Source: Desulfurivibrio dismutans
Lineage (GTDB): Bacteria; Desulfobacterota; Desulfobulbia; Desulfobulbales; Desulfurivibrionaceae
Assembly: GCF_029210385.1 (NCBI RefSeq)
Contig: NZ_JARGDQ010000002.1
Span: forward strand, 299,385 to 363,384
Direction: 5' to 3'
Length of the DNA: 64,000 bases
Shown piece by piece: positions 33,917 through 44,502 of the stretch (its first letter is position 1; every line of letters starts with the position of its first letter). The notes under the pieces were generated by a model, which was given only the letters and a program-made list of their open reading frames with translations, made no database searches and had not been told where the DNA came from. The translations under genes were made by a program, and so were the position numbers.

Positions 33917-33963
33917 CTGAAAGGGCAGCAGTGCCGCAAAATGCGGCACTGCTGCCCCTTCAG
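33917..33963. terminator. Bidirectional hairpin terminator E, sharing the repeat boundary motif
   Basis: CTGAAAGGGCAGCAGTGCCG (33917-33936, then CA) and its complement ending CTTCAG enclose an AAA loop; one mismatch in 22 bp. The rodA TGA (33962-33960) lies in the right arm. The apex GTGCCGCA/TGCGGCAC is the same sequence that opens the core of copy A. This may be the empty or core-deleted form of the element. Confidence 0.75.
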
Positions 33964-35072
33964 CCGCTGGTCATAAACCTTCGCATTCTGATATTCATTA
34001 AAATGCCGATGGCAGCCAAAGTGGTGAGCAGCGATGAGCCGCCATAGCTGAACAGCGGCAGCGGCATCCCCACCACCGGCAGCAGTCCCAGTACCATCCC
34101 CAAATTGACAAAGGCCTGCCAGAAAAGCAGTGAGACGATGCCGAAGGCCAGCAATACCCCGAACTTGTCCCGGGCGGTGAGGGCGATGTTCAGCCCCCAG
34201 AGAATGATGAAAAAGTAGCAGGCCAGAAAAAAGAGCGAACCGACAAAGCCCCACTCTTCGGCCCAGACCGAAAAGGCGAAATCGGTATGGCGTTCAGGCA
34301 GAAAGTCCAACTGGGCCTGGGTGCCCTGCATGTAGCCTTTGCCGAAAGTGGCGCCGCTGCCCACGGCGATTTTCGACTGGGCGATATGGTAGCCGCTGCC
34401 CAGGGGGTCGCTTTCCGGGTTGATAAAAGTAAGAATGCGCTGCCGCTGGTAGGGTTTAAGATAAAAGAGCCAGACCAGGGGAACGAAGGAGAGAGCAACG
34501 CCGGCCAGGGTAACCAGGGTGGACCACTTGAGCTTCACAAAAAGGGTCATGGAAACAAAAACGATGATCATCATCATGGCGGTGCCCAGGTCGGGCTGCT
34601 TGACGATCAGGGCAAAGGGCAGGATGGTCAGCCCCATGGGAATAATAAGCTCCTTGAAGGCGAAGCCGGCGCCGGTATCTTTGCGGTAGTAGTAACTGGC
34701 CAGGGTGATCACCAGCATTAGCTTGGCCGGCTCCGAGGGCTGCAGGCGAAAAAAACCGAGGTTGATCCAGCGCTGGGTGCCGGCCACTTCGGTGCCGAAA
34801 AAGAGGGCCGCCAGCAGCAAAAAAATGGTCATGATATAAAAGGGATAGCTCCATTTGGTGAGTACCTTGTAATCCACCATCAGGATCGTCAAAATGACGC
34901 AGAAACCCAGCAGATAATAGTAAATCTGTTTGACAAAAACCGAGGTGCCGAACCCTTTGTGCAGGGAAGCTGCACTGTACAGGTTCAGCAGGCCCAGCAG
35001 GGCGATGATGATTACTGCGACCAGCATTACCCAGTCGAAGCTTTGCAGCAGACGTCGGTCAAAACGAAACAT
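33960..35072 (-). CDS. rodA: Rod-shape peptidoglycan polymerase RodA (MrdB)
   Basis: The 370-residue SEDS-family protein has ten predicted membrane helices. Landmarks are WINLGFFRLQPSEPAKLML, IVKQPDLGTAM, SKIAVGSGATFGKGYMQGTQ, FLPERHTDFAFSVWAEEWGF and MPLPLFSYGGSS. It polymerises glycan strands in the elongasome together with PBP2. It is last in the leftward mreB-mreC-mreD-mrdA-rodA operon, 6 bp after mrdA. Its stop codon forms part of hairpin E. Confidence 0.96.
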   Translation of the reverse strand: MFRFDRRLLQSFDWVMLVAVIIIALLGLLNLYSAASLHKGFGTSVFVKQIYYYLLGFCVILTILMVDYKVLTKWSYPFYIMTIFLLLAALFFGTEVAGTQRWINLGFFRLQPSEPAKLMLVITLASYYYRKDTGAGFAFKELIIPMGLTILPFALIVKQPDLGTAMMMIIVFVSMTLFVKLKWSTLVTLAGVALSFVPLVWLFYLKPYQRQRILTFINPESDPLGSGYHIAQSKIAVGSGATFGKGYMQGTQAQLDFLPERHTDFAFSVWAEEWGFVGSLFFLACYFFIILWGLNIALTARDKFGVLLAFGIVSLLFWQAFVNLGMVLGLLPVVGMPLPLFSYGGSSLLTTLAAIGILMNIRMRRFMTSG

Positions 35073-35078
35073 GTTTTA

Positions 35079-36971
35079 TTACTCCTCGCCCTGGCTTAGC
35101 TGGTCGGGCGGCTCCGGAAGATCCAGCTTTTTCTGCTGGCGGAAGTAAGCTTCCAGCACTGCTTTGGCCAGAGGGGCGGCCACCGCGCCACCGCTTCCAC
35201 CGTGCTCCACCAGCACCGTAACCGCCACCTCCGGCTTTTCCGCCGGGGCATAAGCCGTAAACCAGGCATGATCTCTCAAATGGTAGGGGATTTCATCCTC
35301 TTCGTAATGCTCAATCTGGGACAGTCGTACCACCTGGGAGGTCCCGGTTTTGCCGGCCACGGTGATATCTTGGATCCGAGCGGAACGGCCGGTGGCCCGC
35401 TGGTCCATGACCGCAGCCACCATGGTTTCCCGCAGCAGCCCCCAGGAGCTGTCTGGGATTTCCGTTATTTCTTTTTCCGGTTCCGGCTGGAATTCTCGTA
35501 CCACTTCGCCTTCGGGGTCGATGATGGCAGCCACCAACTTGGGCTGGTAAAACCGACCGCCATTGGCGATGGCGGCAGTCATGCGGGTTATCTGCAGAGG
35601 GGTGGCCAAATTAAAACCCTGGCCGATGGCCACCGACAGGGTTTCGCCGTCCTGCCATGGCTCCCGGTGTCGCTGTCGTTTCCATTCGGCGGTTGGCACC
35701 AGCCCTTCCTTCTCATGTTCCAGCACGATCCCGGTTTTGCGGCCCAGGCCCAACAGCCTGGCGTACTTGGCCAGGGTGTCGATCCCCAGGCGCTGTCCCA
35801 GCTGGTAAAAATAAACATCGCAGGATTCGGCCATGGCCTGGCGCAGTTTGACTTGCCCATGGCCGCGTCGTTGCCAGCAATGATAGCGCCGGCCCTGGAA
35901 AATAATGCTGCCATTGCATTGAAAAGAAGTGTCCGGGGTGATTACTCCCTCTTCCAGGGCGGCCAGGGCAGTGATGGCCTTGTAGGTTGAGCCCGGCGCG
36001 TACTGTCCCTGCACCGGCTTGTTGAGCAGTGGTGCCCGGCGGTCGTCCAGCAAATCCTGCCAGACCGTGCGCGGGATTCCGCCAACAAAGTTTTCCAGCG
36101 GCAGATGTGGGGCGCTGGCCATTACCAGTAATCGGCCGGTGTTTACCTCCATGGCCACCACTCCGCCGGACTGATCCCGCAGACCCTCTTCCGCCGCCTG
36201 TTGCATCTGCAGATCCAGTGTCAACTGCAGGTCGTTGCCGGGCAGCGGTTCCTGGATCTGCAGTTGTTTCTGGGTAAAGCCGCGGACATCAACTTCAACG
36301 TAGCTGCGTCCCTTCTCGCCACGCAGGAAGGGTTCAAAGAGCTTTTCCAGTCCCATTTTGCCGATGGGGTCACCGGCGCGGTAATCCTCGGCCCGGTGCA
36401 GTTCCAGTTCGCGGCGGTTGATTTCCCCCAGATATCCCACCAGGTGTGAGGCCATGTTGCCGTACAGATAGTTCCGGCTGGGCTGTACCTCGATCTGCAC
36501 CCCGGGCAAGTTGAAACTGTTGTTTTCAATCTGTACCAGGGTGCGCCAGTCGATGTCCTCCTTCAGGCGGGTAGGGATAAACCGCGGCTGGTCGGCCCCG
36601 GCCCGGATGCGGTCCAGCAGTTCGCTGATATCCAGTTCCAGAATCCTGGCCAGTTGCCTGATAACCTCATCGGGATGGGGGGCGTCCTCACGAATCCAGA
36701 TGACGTTGAAACGGGGACGGTTGGTAACCAGGGTTACGCCGTGGCGATCCAGCAAGTTGCCGCGGGGGGCGGCCAACTGCTGCACCCGGATGCGGTTGCT
36801 TTCCGAACGCTGCAGGTATTCACTACCCTGCTGGATCTGCAGATGCCATAGCCGCAGAACGAGAATAGCCACCACCAAAAAGATAATGGCGGTGGCGGCA
36901 TCGGTCCGTTTCTTGAGCATCTTGAGCTCGGCCGGATCCATTTTAGTGATGTTGCCAACGGGTCTAAGCAT
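35079..36971 (-). CDS. mrdA: Penicillin-binding protein 2 (elongation transpeptidase)
   Basis: The 630-residue protein has one N-terminal membrane anchor (about 28-46), a PBP dimerisation domain, and a transpeptidase domain with APGSTYKAITALA (S-x-x-K nucleophile), ESCDVYFYQLG (SxN-type SCD) and AGKTGTSQ (KTG). It cross-links peptidoglycan during rod elongation in partnership with RodA. It lies 9 bp after mreD. Confidence 0.96.
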   Translation of the reverse strand: MLRPVGNITKMDPAELKMLKKRTDAATAIIFLVVAILVLRLWHLQIQQGSEYLQRSESNRIRVQQLAAPRGNLLDRHGVTLVTNRPRFNVIWIREDAPHPDEVIRQLARILELDISELLDRIRAGADQPRFIPTRLKEDIDWRTLVQIENNSFNLPGVQIEVQPSRNYLYGNMASHLVGYLGEINRRELELHRAEDYRAGDPIGKMGLEKLFEPFLRGEKGRSYVEVDVRGFTQKQLQIQEPLPGNDLQLTLDLQMQQAAEEGLRDQSGGVVAMEVNTGRLLVMASAPHLPLENFVGGIPRTVWQDLLDDRRAPLLNKPVQGQYAPGSTYKAITALAALEEGVITPDTSFQCNGSIIFQGRRYHCWQRRGHGQVKLRQAMAESCDVYFYQLGQRLGIDTLAKYARLLGLGRKTGIVLEHEKEGLVPTAEWKRQRHREPWQDGETLSVAIGQGFNLATPLQITRMTAAIANGGRFYQPKLVAAIIDPEGEVVREFQPEPEKEITEIPDSSWGLLRETMVAAVMDQRATGRSARIQDITVAGKTGTSQVVRLSQIEHYEEDEIPYHLRDHAWFTAYAPAEKPEVAVTVLVEHGGSGGAVAAPLAKAVLEAYFRQQKKLDLPEPPDQLSQGEE

Positions 36972-36980
36972 GAGAGTTGG

Positions 36981-37517
36981 TTAGACCTTGAAACGATTGG
37001 GTGGGTGGCGGCGGAAGGGCATCCAGATCATGGGAGGTCGCTTGTCCAGCAGGGTCATCAGACCCTGGCAAAGTTGAAAAAAAGGCAGACAGACAATGCC
37101 CAGAATAATGATATTCTGCAGCAATAGAGGCCAGTTCCAAAGAACCGGGTTTTCCGGAGCAAGCAGGGTGGCCAGCAGGTGCACAAAGCTGGTGGTGGCC
37201 AAAAAGCCGGCAATTACCAGGGGGATCTGGTGCAGGCTGCCCTGGATCGCCAGATTGCGGACCATGGTGCGCAGAACCAAAAAGAGCAGCAGGTAGGCCA
37301 GCGAGTGCAGTCCCAGGTGAACGCCGGAAAAAACATCCACCAGCATGCCAAGCAGAAGGGTGAGAATCAGGCCGGGACCGGTTTCAAAATAAATGATGAT
37401 GAAGCAGAGCAGCAAAAAGAGCAGGTCGGGGCGCCCCAGCCACGATGGCAACAGATGAAAAGTCGTGGTCTGCAAAACCAGCAGCAGTATGCCGAAGCCG
37501 AAAAAAACGGGGCCCAT
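36981..37517 (-). CDS. mreD: Rod shape-determining protein MreD
   Basis: The 178-residue hydrophobic protein has about five or six membrane helices (for example LLFLLLCFIIIYF and SLAYLLLFLVLRTMVRNLA). Sequence conservation in MreD is low, so the call relies on size, topology and position between mreC and mrdA. It is part of the inner-membrane elongasome. Confidence 0.9.
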   Translation of the reverse strand: MGPVFFGFGILLLVLQTTTFHLLPSWLGRPDLLFLLLCFIIIYFETGPGLILTLLLGMLVDVFSGVHLGLHSLAYLLLFLVLRTMVRNLAIQGSLHQIPLVIAGFLATTSFVHLLATLLAPENPVLWNWPLLLQNIIILGIVCLPFFQLCQGLMTLLDKRPPMIWMPFRRHPPNRFKV

Positions 37518-37526
37518 TAAAAAAAA

Positions 37527-38360
37527 TTATTCCGCCAGTGATGATTTTTTCATGATGATAATAAGGTGTTCCAGCCGGGAAAAGTTGGCGGCCGGTTCCA
37601 CCTGGATGCTCTGAAACATGCCCCGCCGGGCCCTTACCACCTCCGATACCTGTCCCACCGGCAGTCCCTTGGGGAAAACTCCGCCCAGGCCGGAGGTGAT
37701 GACATGGTCGCCCTCGGCCACGTCGGAAGTGCGCAGAACGTAATGCAGGGTGAAGCCGTCGCTGTCGCCCCTGACTATACCCTGAACCCGGTTTTTTTGC
37801 ACGATCACATCGATGGCGCTGTTGGGGTCGTTGGCCAGCAGGACCTTGGCGTAGTTGGGTGAGGTGTTGATTACCTGGCCCACCACACCCTCGACAGTGA
37901 CCACCGGCATGCCGCGTTCAACGCCGTCGCTGCTGCCCCGGTCTATGGTGATGGTTTTGAACCATAAGGACGAGTCCCGGCCGATGACCCGGGCGGTGAT
38001 GGTGGGGTCCGGCAGGGACTCCCGCAGTTCCAGCAGCTTCTTGAGGCGGACATTGGTGGCCACCGCCTCGCGGTACTGGCTGGTGGCGGCCTTGTGCTGG
38101 CGCAGTTCTTCCCGCAGGCGCCGGTTTTCTTCCCGGACATTGATCAGCTCACGGTAGTCGGTCCAGATGCCGCCGAAGTAGCCGCCGATGCCGGTGCTGA
38201 CTGCCTGGGCCACCCCTACCACTTCCAGGCCGAGCTTGTGGAAGACGTTGAACTCTTTGCGCCCCAGCGAGGTAAAAATGATAATCACCAGCAGGGCGGC
38301 GACAAAACCAAAAACCAGCAGGTTACGTGCCTGACGGGCGCGTTTGCCTCTTTTTTTCAT
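37527..38360 (-). CDS. mreC: Rod shape-determining protein MreC
   Basis: The 277-residue protein has a basic N-terminus, one membrane helix (about 13-32), a coiled coil (about 70-105, ELINVREENRRLREELRQHK) and a beta-rich periplasmic domain with VIGRDSSLWFKTITIDRGSSDG, GVVGQVINTSPNYAKVLLAND and GLGGVFPKGLPVGQV. It links MreB, MreD and PBP2. It follows mreB by 51 bp. Confidence 0.96.
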   Translation of the reverse strand: MKKRGKRARQARNLLVFGFVAALLVIIIFTSLGRKEFNVFHKLGLEVVGVAQAVSTGIGGYFGGIWTDYRELINVREENRRLREELRQHKAATSQYREAVATNVRLKKLLELRESLPDPTITARVIGRDSSLWFKTITIDRGSSDGVERGMPVVTVEGVVGQVINTSPNYAKVLLANDPNSAIDVIVQKNRVQGIVRGDSDGFTLHYVLRTSDVAEGDHVITSGLGGVFPKGLPVGQVSEVVRARRGMFQSIQVEPAANFSRLEHLIIIMKKSSLAE

Positions 38361-38411
38361 AATAAATCGTTCACCAGGCTCAGCGTGCGCCGGGGTGGCG
38401 ACCGTCCGGAC

Positions 38412-39704
<1,293 letters not shown>

Positions 39705-39744
39705 TCACCGGGGCCCATATCTCTGCTGTATCCGATTTTGACGT

Positions 39745-39820
<76 letters not shown>

Positions 39821-39915
39821 CTTCTTTTTTTGGCTTACTTTTTTTTAAAAGTTGAATAACATGTTGCCGCTGGTTAAAGCGGGGAGGGCCTGGCCGGTTT
39901 TTCTCGAAACCAGGG

Positions 39916-39971
39916 GCCTCTGCCGTTGCCTGTTGAATTGGCCTTCTTCTCAACGGCAGGGGCTTTCTTTT
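39916..39971 (+). terminator. Intrinsic terminator downstream of tRNA-Ala
   Basis: GCCTCTGCCGTTG pairs with CAACGGCAGGGGC (one G-T pair) across a 22-bp loop, followed by TTTCTTTT. It lies about 95 bp after the tRNA. Confidence 0.65.
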
Positions 39972-40029
39972 CTGTAAAAACGTCTGCAAACGCTTGTCGG
40001 CGATATTTACATCAGCGAGGTGTCTGGTT

Positions 40030-40215
40030 ATGGGTACTGGTTCCGGGGAAAATACTGGTCAGGCGGTAGGGCGGCCGGTAAGCGATGAAGCCGTGCTTAA
40101 GGTGGCCAAGGAGATTGTGGTGAAATTTATTGAAGTCGGTCGGCTCTCTCCGACCAATTTTAGTGAGACCTTTCGCGAGATCCACGGAACCGTTCGCGAC
40201 ACCGTGCGCTCCTGA
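40030..40215 (+). CDS. Small conserved hypothetical protein
   Basis: The 61-residue product starts MGTGSGENTGQAVGRPVSDE and continues as two amphipathic helices (AVLKVAKEIVVKFIEVGRLS, then FSETFREIHGTVRDTV). GAGG lies 9 nt before ATG 40030; an earlier start at 39994 is possible but less convincing. I think similar short proteins occur in other Desulfobacterota, but I know no function. It ends 16 bp before mpl and may be co-transcribed with it. Confidence 0.6.
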   Translation: MGTGSGENTGQAVGRPVSDEAVLKVAKEIVVKFIEVGRLSPTNFSETFREIHGTVRDTVRS

Positions 40216-40231
40216 GGCCGGCTGCCTGCTT

Positions 40232-41722
40232 ATGTCGTCCGTCGCCCATGCCGCTGCCGGCCCGTCGCTGGACCCGGCCCTCAATTGTCCCCCGCCCGGG
40301 GTAAGGCATGTCCACCTGATGGGCATCGGCGGTACCGGCATGGCGGCACTGGCCGGGATGCTGCAGGAGGCGGGCTGGCAGGTCAGCGGTTCCGACCGGA
40401 AAGTCTATCCCCCCATGAGCGACTACCTGGTCCGGCTGGGGATTCCGGTCATGGAGGGTTACGGGCCGCAGAATCTGGCCGCCGGCCCTGATCTGGTGAT
40501 CGTCGGCAATGTTATCCGGGCGGATAATCCCGAGGCCCGGGAGTTGGCCCGCCGGCGCCTGCCCTATCTTTCCTTTCCCCAGGCCCTGCGCCATTATTTT
40601 CTGGCCAACCGGCGATCCCTGGTGGTGGCCGGTACCCACGGCAAAACCACCACATCTTCTTTGCTGGCCACTCTGCTCGATCATGCCGGGTTGGATCCCG
40701 GCTTCATGGTCGGCGGTATTGTCCAGGCCTTCGGGCGCAGTTCCCGTGCCGGCAGCGGCCATTTTTTCGTCAGTGAAGGCGATGAGTACGATACCGCCTT
40801 TTTCGACAAGGGCCCCAAGTTCCTCCACTACTGCCCTGAGGTCTGTATTCTCACCGGGGTGGAGTTTGATCATGCTGACATCTATCCCGATCTGGCGGCG
40901 GTCAAGGCCTCCTTTGCTCGGCTGGTGGCCCTGATGCCGCCGGCCGGCCGGCTGGTGGCCTGGGTCGATGACCCGGTGGTGCGCGAGCTGGTGGCTGCCG
41001 CGCCCTGTCCGGTGCTGGGTTACGGGGAAAGCCAGACCGCCGGCTGGCGGATGCGCGACCTGGCGATAAGCCCCGAGGGCACCCGGTTCACGGTGGAGCG
41101 GGACGGGGCGCATTTTGGCGACTTTTTCAGCCGGATGCCGGGACGACATAATGCTTTGAATGCGCTGGCGGTAATCGCCGTCCTGGACCACCTCGGGGTG
41201 GCGTCGGCGACCATGGCCGCCGGGTTGGCGGCTTTCGTCGGGGTGCGGCGGCGGCAGGAGGTGCGCGGGGTTGCGGCCGGAGTCACGGTGATTGATGATT
41301 TTGCCCATCATCCCACGGCGGTGCGGGAAACATTAAGCGCCCTCAAGGCCGCTTATCCCGGCCGCCGACTGGTGGCGGTGTTTGAGCCCCGGACCAACTC
41401 CAGCCGTCGGTCGGTGTTCCAGGAAGCCTATGTGCCGGTGTTTGCTGCCGCCGACCGGGTCTTGCTCCGTGAGCCCGAAGGGTTGGAAGCTATTCCCGTC
41501 GGCGAGCGTTTTTCGGTGACCCGTCTGGCGGCCGATCTTGCCGCCACCGGCCGCCAGGCTCAGGCCTTTGGCGATGTTCAGGCGATCATCGACGAACTGG
41601 CAACCAGTGTCCGACCCGGTGATGTGGTGGCGATTCTGTCCAACGGCGGCTTTGATAATATTCACCAGCGCTTGCTGGATCAATTGCGTCAACTTCCGGG
41701 CTCGGCGGTTTTTTCTGAATAA
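40232..41722 (+). CDS. mpl: UDP-N-acetylmuramate:L-Ala-gamma-D-Glu-meso-diaminopimelate ligase
   Basis: The 496-residue Mur-ligase-family enzyme attaches recycled tripeptide to UDP-MurNAc. It has an N-terminal HVHLMGIGGTGMAALAGML (Rossmann-like UDP site), the ATP loop VVAGTHGKTTTSSLLATLLD, FVSEGDEYDTAFFDKGPKFL and LTGVEFDHADIYPDL typical of Mpl, and DDFAHHPTAVRETL. It differs from MurC by the SEGDEYDTAFFDK region. Start is chosen at MSSVAHAAAGPS; no strong Shine-Dalgarno is near, so it may be translated by coupling to the upstream small gene. Confidence 0.92.
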   Translation: MSSVAHAAAGPSLDPALNCPPPGVRHVHLMGIGGTGMAALAGMLQEAGWQVSGSDRKVYPPMSDYLVRLGIPVMEGYGPQNLAAGPDLVIVGNVIRADNPEARELARRRLPYLSFPQALRHYFLANRRSLVVAGTHGKTTTSSLLATLLDHAGLDPGFMVGGIVQAFGRSSRAGSGHFFVSEGDEYDTAFFDKGPKFLHYCPEVCILTGVEFDHADIYPDLAAVKASFARLVALMPPAGRLVAWVDDPVVRELVAAAPCPVLGYGESQTAGWRMRDLAISPEGTRFTVERDGAHFGDFFSRMPGRHNALNALAVIAVLDHLGVASATMAAGLAAFVGVRRRQEVRGVAAGVTVIDDFAHHPTAVRETLSALKAAYPGRRLVAVFEPRTNSSRRSVFQEAYVPVFAAADRVLLREPEGLEAIPVGERFSVTRLAADLAATGRQAQAFGDVQAIIDELATSVRPGDVVAILSNGGFDNIHQRLLDQLRQLPGSAVFSE

Positions 41723-41737
41723 CTATTCATTTTTTTC

Positions 41738-41766
41738 TTGACCTTGCGGTTTAGCCCGGCTAAAAG
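41738..41766 (+). promoter_or_regulatory. Sigma-70 promoter of the nuo operon
   Basis: TTGACC (41738-41743), 17-bp spacer, TAAAAG (41761-41766). Predicted initiation near 41773 gives a leader of about 57 nt, with AAGGAGAGG before the nuoA GTG. Confidence 0.6.
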
Positions 41767-41829
41767 CAGGGGCAGATTCTGTTTTCCGGAGGGGTTCGGG
41801 GGAAAGTTTCTGGGGAAAGGAGAGGAAGA

Positions 41830-42222
41830 GTGGAACAGGAATACCTGATTGATCTCTTGTACGTGGTCGCGTTCTTCCTCGGAGGTGTGGGCTTTGCCCT
41901 GGGGCCCATCATCATCTCGCTGCTGCTGGCCCCCCGTACCCGTCAGCCGCAAACCGACACCCTCTACGAGTGCGGCATGCAGCCCATCGGCGAAGCCTGG
42001 GTTCGCTTCGGTATCGTCTACTATCTTTACGCCCTGGTTTTTCTCGCCTTCGCCGTCGACGTCCTGTTTCTTTTCCCAGTCGCCCTGATCTACGCCCAAG
42101 AAGTCATCCTCGGTTCCGCCCTGCTCGACTTTATCGTCATTTTTCTTTTCATTGATACCCTGGCGCTGGCCGTGGTCTACGCCTGGAAAAAGGGAGTTTT
42201 TCAGTGGGAACGGAGAGTATGA
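41830..42222 (+). CDS. nuoA: NADH-quinone oxidoreductase-type subunit A
   Basis: The 130-residue protein has three membrane helices and the typical [24 protein letters not shown] loop region (about 45-68; quinone-site Cys loop). It starts at GTG with AAGGAGAGG upstream. First gene of the nuo operon, with an ATGA overlap into nuoB. Confidence 0.95.
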   Translation: MEQEYLIDLLYVVAFFLGGVGFALGPIIISLLLAPRTRQPQTDTLYECGMQPIGEAWVRFGIVYYLYALVFLAFAVDVLFLFPVALIYAQEVILGSALLDFIVIFLFIDTLALAVVYAWKKGVFQWERRV

Positions 42223-42752
42223 TCAAAATGCCCAACAACCCTCTTGCGCGGCAATCGGATGAGCATCCGCCGGTGGTGCAGTTTGCCGCGCTGGACAAGC
42301 TGCTGAACCTGGGGCGGGCCAATTCGCTGTGGCCCCTGACCTTCGGCCTGGCCTGCTGCGCCATCGAAATGATGGCCACCGGCGCCTCCCGGTTTGACCT
42401 CGATCGTTTCGGAGCCGGAGTCTTCCGGCCCGCCCCCAAGCAGTCCGACGTGATGATCGTGGCCGGCACCATCAGCAAAAAGATGGCCCCGGCCATCGTT
42501 ACCCTTTACGAACAGATGCCTCATCCCAAATGGGTGATCGCCATGGGTAACTGTGCCATTTCCGGCGGCCCTTTCGTTTTTGAAGGCCAGTATGGAATTG
42601 TCGAAGGGGCGGACAAGATCCTGCCGGTGGACGTCTATATCCCCGGTTGCCCGCCGCGGCCCGAAGCCCTGATCGAGGGTCTGCTGCAACTGGAAGAAAA
42701 ACTCACCGGCCACCGCCGTTTTCCCAGGGTTGAGCCGGAGGTGGCGTCATGA
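42219..42752 (+). CDS. nuoB: Complex I subunit B (N2 cluster)
   Basis: The 177-residue protein carries the ligands of the terminal 4Fe-4S cluster N2 ([29 protein letters not shown]). It passes electrons to quinone at the junction with NuoD and NuoH. ATG 42219 overlaps the nuoA stop and has GGAG upstream; the frame is open to a GTG at 42204. Confidence 0.96.
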   Translation: MIKMPNNPLARQSDEHPPVVQFAALDKLLNLGRANSLWPLTFGLACCAIEMMATGASRFDLDRFGAGVFRPAPKQSDVMIVAGTISKKMAPAIVTLYEQMPHPKWVIAMGNCAISGGPFVFEGQYGIVEGADKILPVDVYIPGCPPRPEALIEGLLQLEEKLTGHRRFPRVEPEVAS

Positions 42753-43375
42753 AGGCCGCCGACGTGCAAAAGAGCCTGGCGGCCGTAGCTGGGGTCCAGG
42801 TTGGCGCCGTCGATTATGCCGCCCGGGGTTTTCATGTTGACGTGACCCTGCCTTCCCAAGAGATCACGGCGGTGGTGCAGGTGCTCGACCAGGAAGGATT
42901 TTTCATCGAGTCCATCACCGGGGTCGACTGGCTGGGCGAACAGGAGGCCCTGGCCAAGGAAGCAGCCAAACAGGCCGCCGCCGCGAAAAAAGCCGCGGAA
43001 AAAGCCGCCGCCGAGGCCGCTGAACAGGCAGCAGGGGAGGCGCCCGGTGATGCCGGGGCTGTCGCAGCCCCGGCGGCCGAGCCTCCGCCCGCGCCGGCCC
43101 CGGAAGAATCACCCGAACCCGAGGAAGACAGTTTCGAGGTGGTTTACGATTTTAATCATTTCCGGGAGCTTTGCCGGGTCACCATCCGCGTTCGGGTGCC
43201 CCGCAGCCTGCCGGAATTGCCCTCCATCTCCGACATATACCCCGGCGCCAATTGGCACGAGAGGGAAGCCCACGATTTTTTCGGGCTGGTGTTTACCGGG
43301 CATCCCGATCTTTCGCCGCTGCTGCTGCCGGAAGACGCCGATTTTCACCCCTTGCGCAAGGATTATAAGCCATGA
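42749..43375 (+). CDS. nuoC: Complex I subunit C with a long Ala/Pro/Glu-rich insert
   Basis: The 208-residue protein matches NuoC at both ends: [14 protein letters not shown] near 51-64, and [20 protein letters not shown] with [22 protein letters not shown] at the C-terminus. Between them, residues about 66-127 are a low-complexity Ala/Lys/Glu helix then an Ala/Pro/Glu stretch (42944-43129), not usual in the family. It is separate from nuoD, which it overlaps by ATGA. Confidence 0.92.
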   Translation: MKAADVQKSLAAVAGVQVGAVDYAARGFHVDVTLPSQEITAVVQVLDQEGFFIESITGVDWLGEQEALAKEAAKQAAAAKKAAEKAAAEAAEQAAGEAPGDAGAVAAPAAEPPPAPAPEESPEPEEDSFEVVYDFNHFRELCRVTIRVRVPRSLPELPSISDIYPGANWHEREAHDFFGLVFTGHPDLSPLLLPEDADFHPLRKDYKP

Positions 43376-44490
43376 GCGTATTGGCCGCTGATCCAACCTA
43401 CGAGACTTTCGTCCTCAACATGGGGCCACAGCATCCGGCCACCCACGGCGCCCTGCGGGTCAAGCTGGTGATGGACGGCGAATATATCGTCGAGGCCGAG
43501 CCGGTGCTGGGATACATCCATCGCATGCACGAAAAGATGGGGGAAAACCGCACCTATCACCAGTATCTTCCCAATCCCAGCCGGCTGGATTACCTGTCGG
43601 CCATGGCCTGCACCCATGGTCATGTGGCGACGGTGGAGCGGGCCGCCGGCATTGCGGTGCCGGAGCGGGCCGAATATCTGCGGGTAATTACTGTTGAGCT
43701 GAATCGGGTTTCCAGCCATCTGTTGTGGTTGGGGGCCTTTGTCCTCGACCTGGGTGGCTTTACCCCGTTGCTGTACGCCATGGATGATCGTGAGCAAATT
43801 CTCGATCTGCTGGAGAGGGTCACCGGTTCTCGCCTCACTTACTGTTATTTCCGCTTCGGCGGCCTCTATAACGATGTCGATGATGATTTCGTGGACGGTG
43901 CCAGGGCTCTTGTCAAGCGGATTCGCGACAAGATGCCGATGTATCACAACCTGATCACCAAAAATGTCATTCTCCGCCAGCGGTTGGAGGGAATCGGGCC
44001 GATCAGCGCCGAGATGTGCCGCAAATACGGGGCCACCGGCCCGGTGGCCAGAGGCTCCGGCATTCCTTACGACGTGCGTAAACACGAACCTTATTCAGTG
44101 TATCCCGAGTTTGATTTTGATGTTCCCGTTTATGAACAAGGGGATTCCATGGCCCGTTACCTGGTGCGCATGGATGAAATCGAACAGAGTCTGCGCATTG
44201 TCGAACAGGGTCTCGACAAACTGCCCGAGGGGCCGGTGATGGCGGAAAAGGTGCCCAAGATCATCAAGCCGCCCAAGGGCGACTATTATTGTGCCGTGGA
44301 AGCGGCCCGGGGATCCTTCGGGATCCGGCTGGTCAGCGACGGCACCAATACCCCCTATCGTCTCAAGCTGCGCTCACCATGTTTCAGCAACGTCAGTCTC
44401 TTTGGCGAAGCGGCCCGCGGTCTGCTGTTGGCCGATGCGGTGGCCCTGTTCGGCAGCCTGGACCTGGTAATTCCGGATATCGACCGCTAG
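43372..44490 (+). CDS. nuoD: Complex I subunit D (49-kDa quinone-site subunit)
   Basis: The 372-residue protein has FVLNMGPQHPATHGALRVKL (quinone-site His loop), GYIHRMHEKMGENRTYHQ, RGSGIPYDVRKHEPYSVYP, PKGDYYCAVEAARG and the C-terminal FGSLDLVIPDIDR. It is close to the usual length. It forms the quinone pocket with NuoB. Confidence 0.97.
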   Translation: MSVLAADPTYETFVLNMGPQHPATHGALRVKLVMDGEYIVEAEPVLGYIHRMHEKMGENRTYHQYLPNPSRLDYLSAMACTHGHVATVERAAGIAVPERAEYLRVITVELNRVSSHLLWLGAFVLDLGGFTPLLYAMDDREQILDLLERVTGSRLTYCYFRFGGLYNDVDDDFVDGARALVKRIRDKMPMYHNLITKNVILRQRLEGIGPISAEMCRKYGATGPVARGSGIPYDVRKHEPYSVYPEFDFDVPVYEQGDSMARYLVRMDEIEQSLRIVEQGLDKLPEGPVMAEKVPKIIKPPKGDYYCAVEAARGSFGIRLVSDGTNTPYRLKLRSPCFSNVSLFGEAARGLLLADAVALFGSLDLVIPDIDR

Positions 44491-44502
44491 GAGTCCCGTG
44501 TG

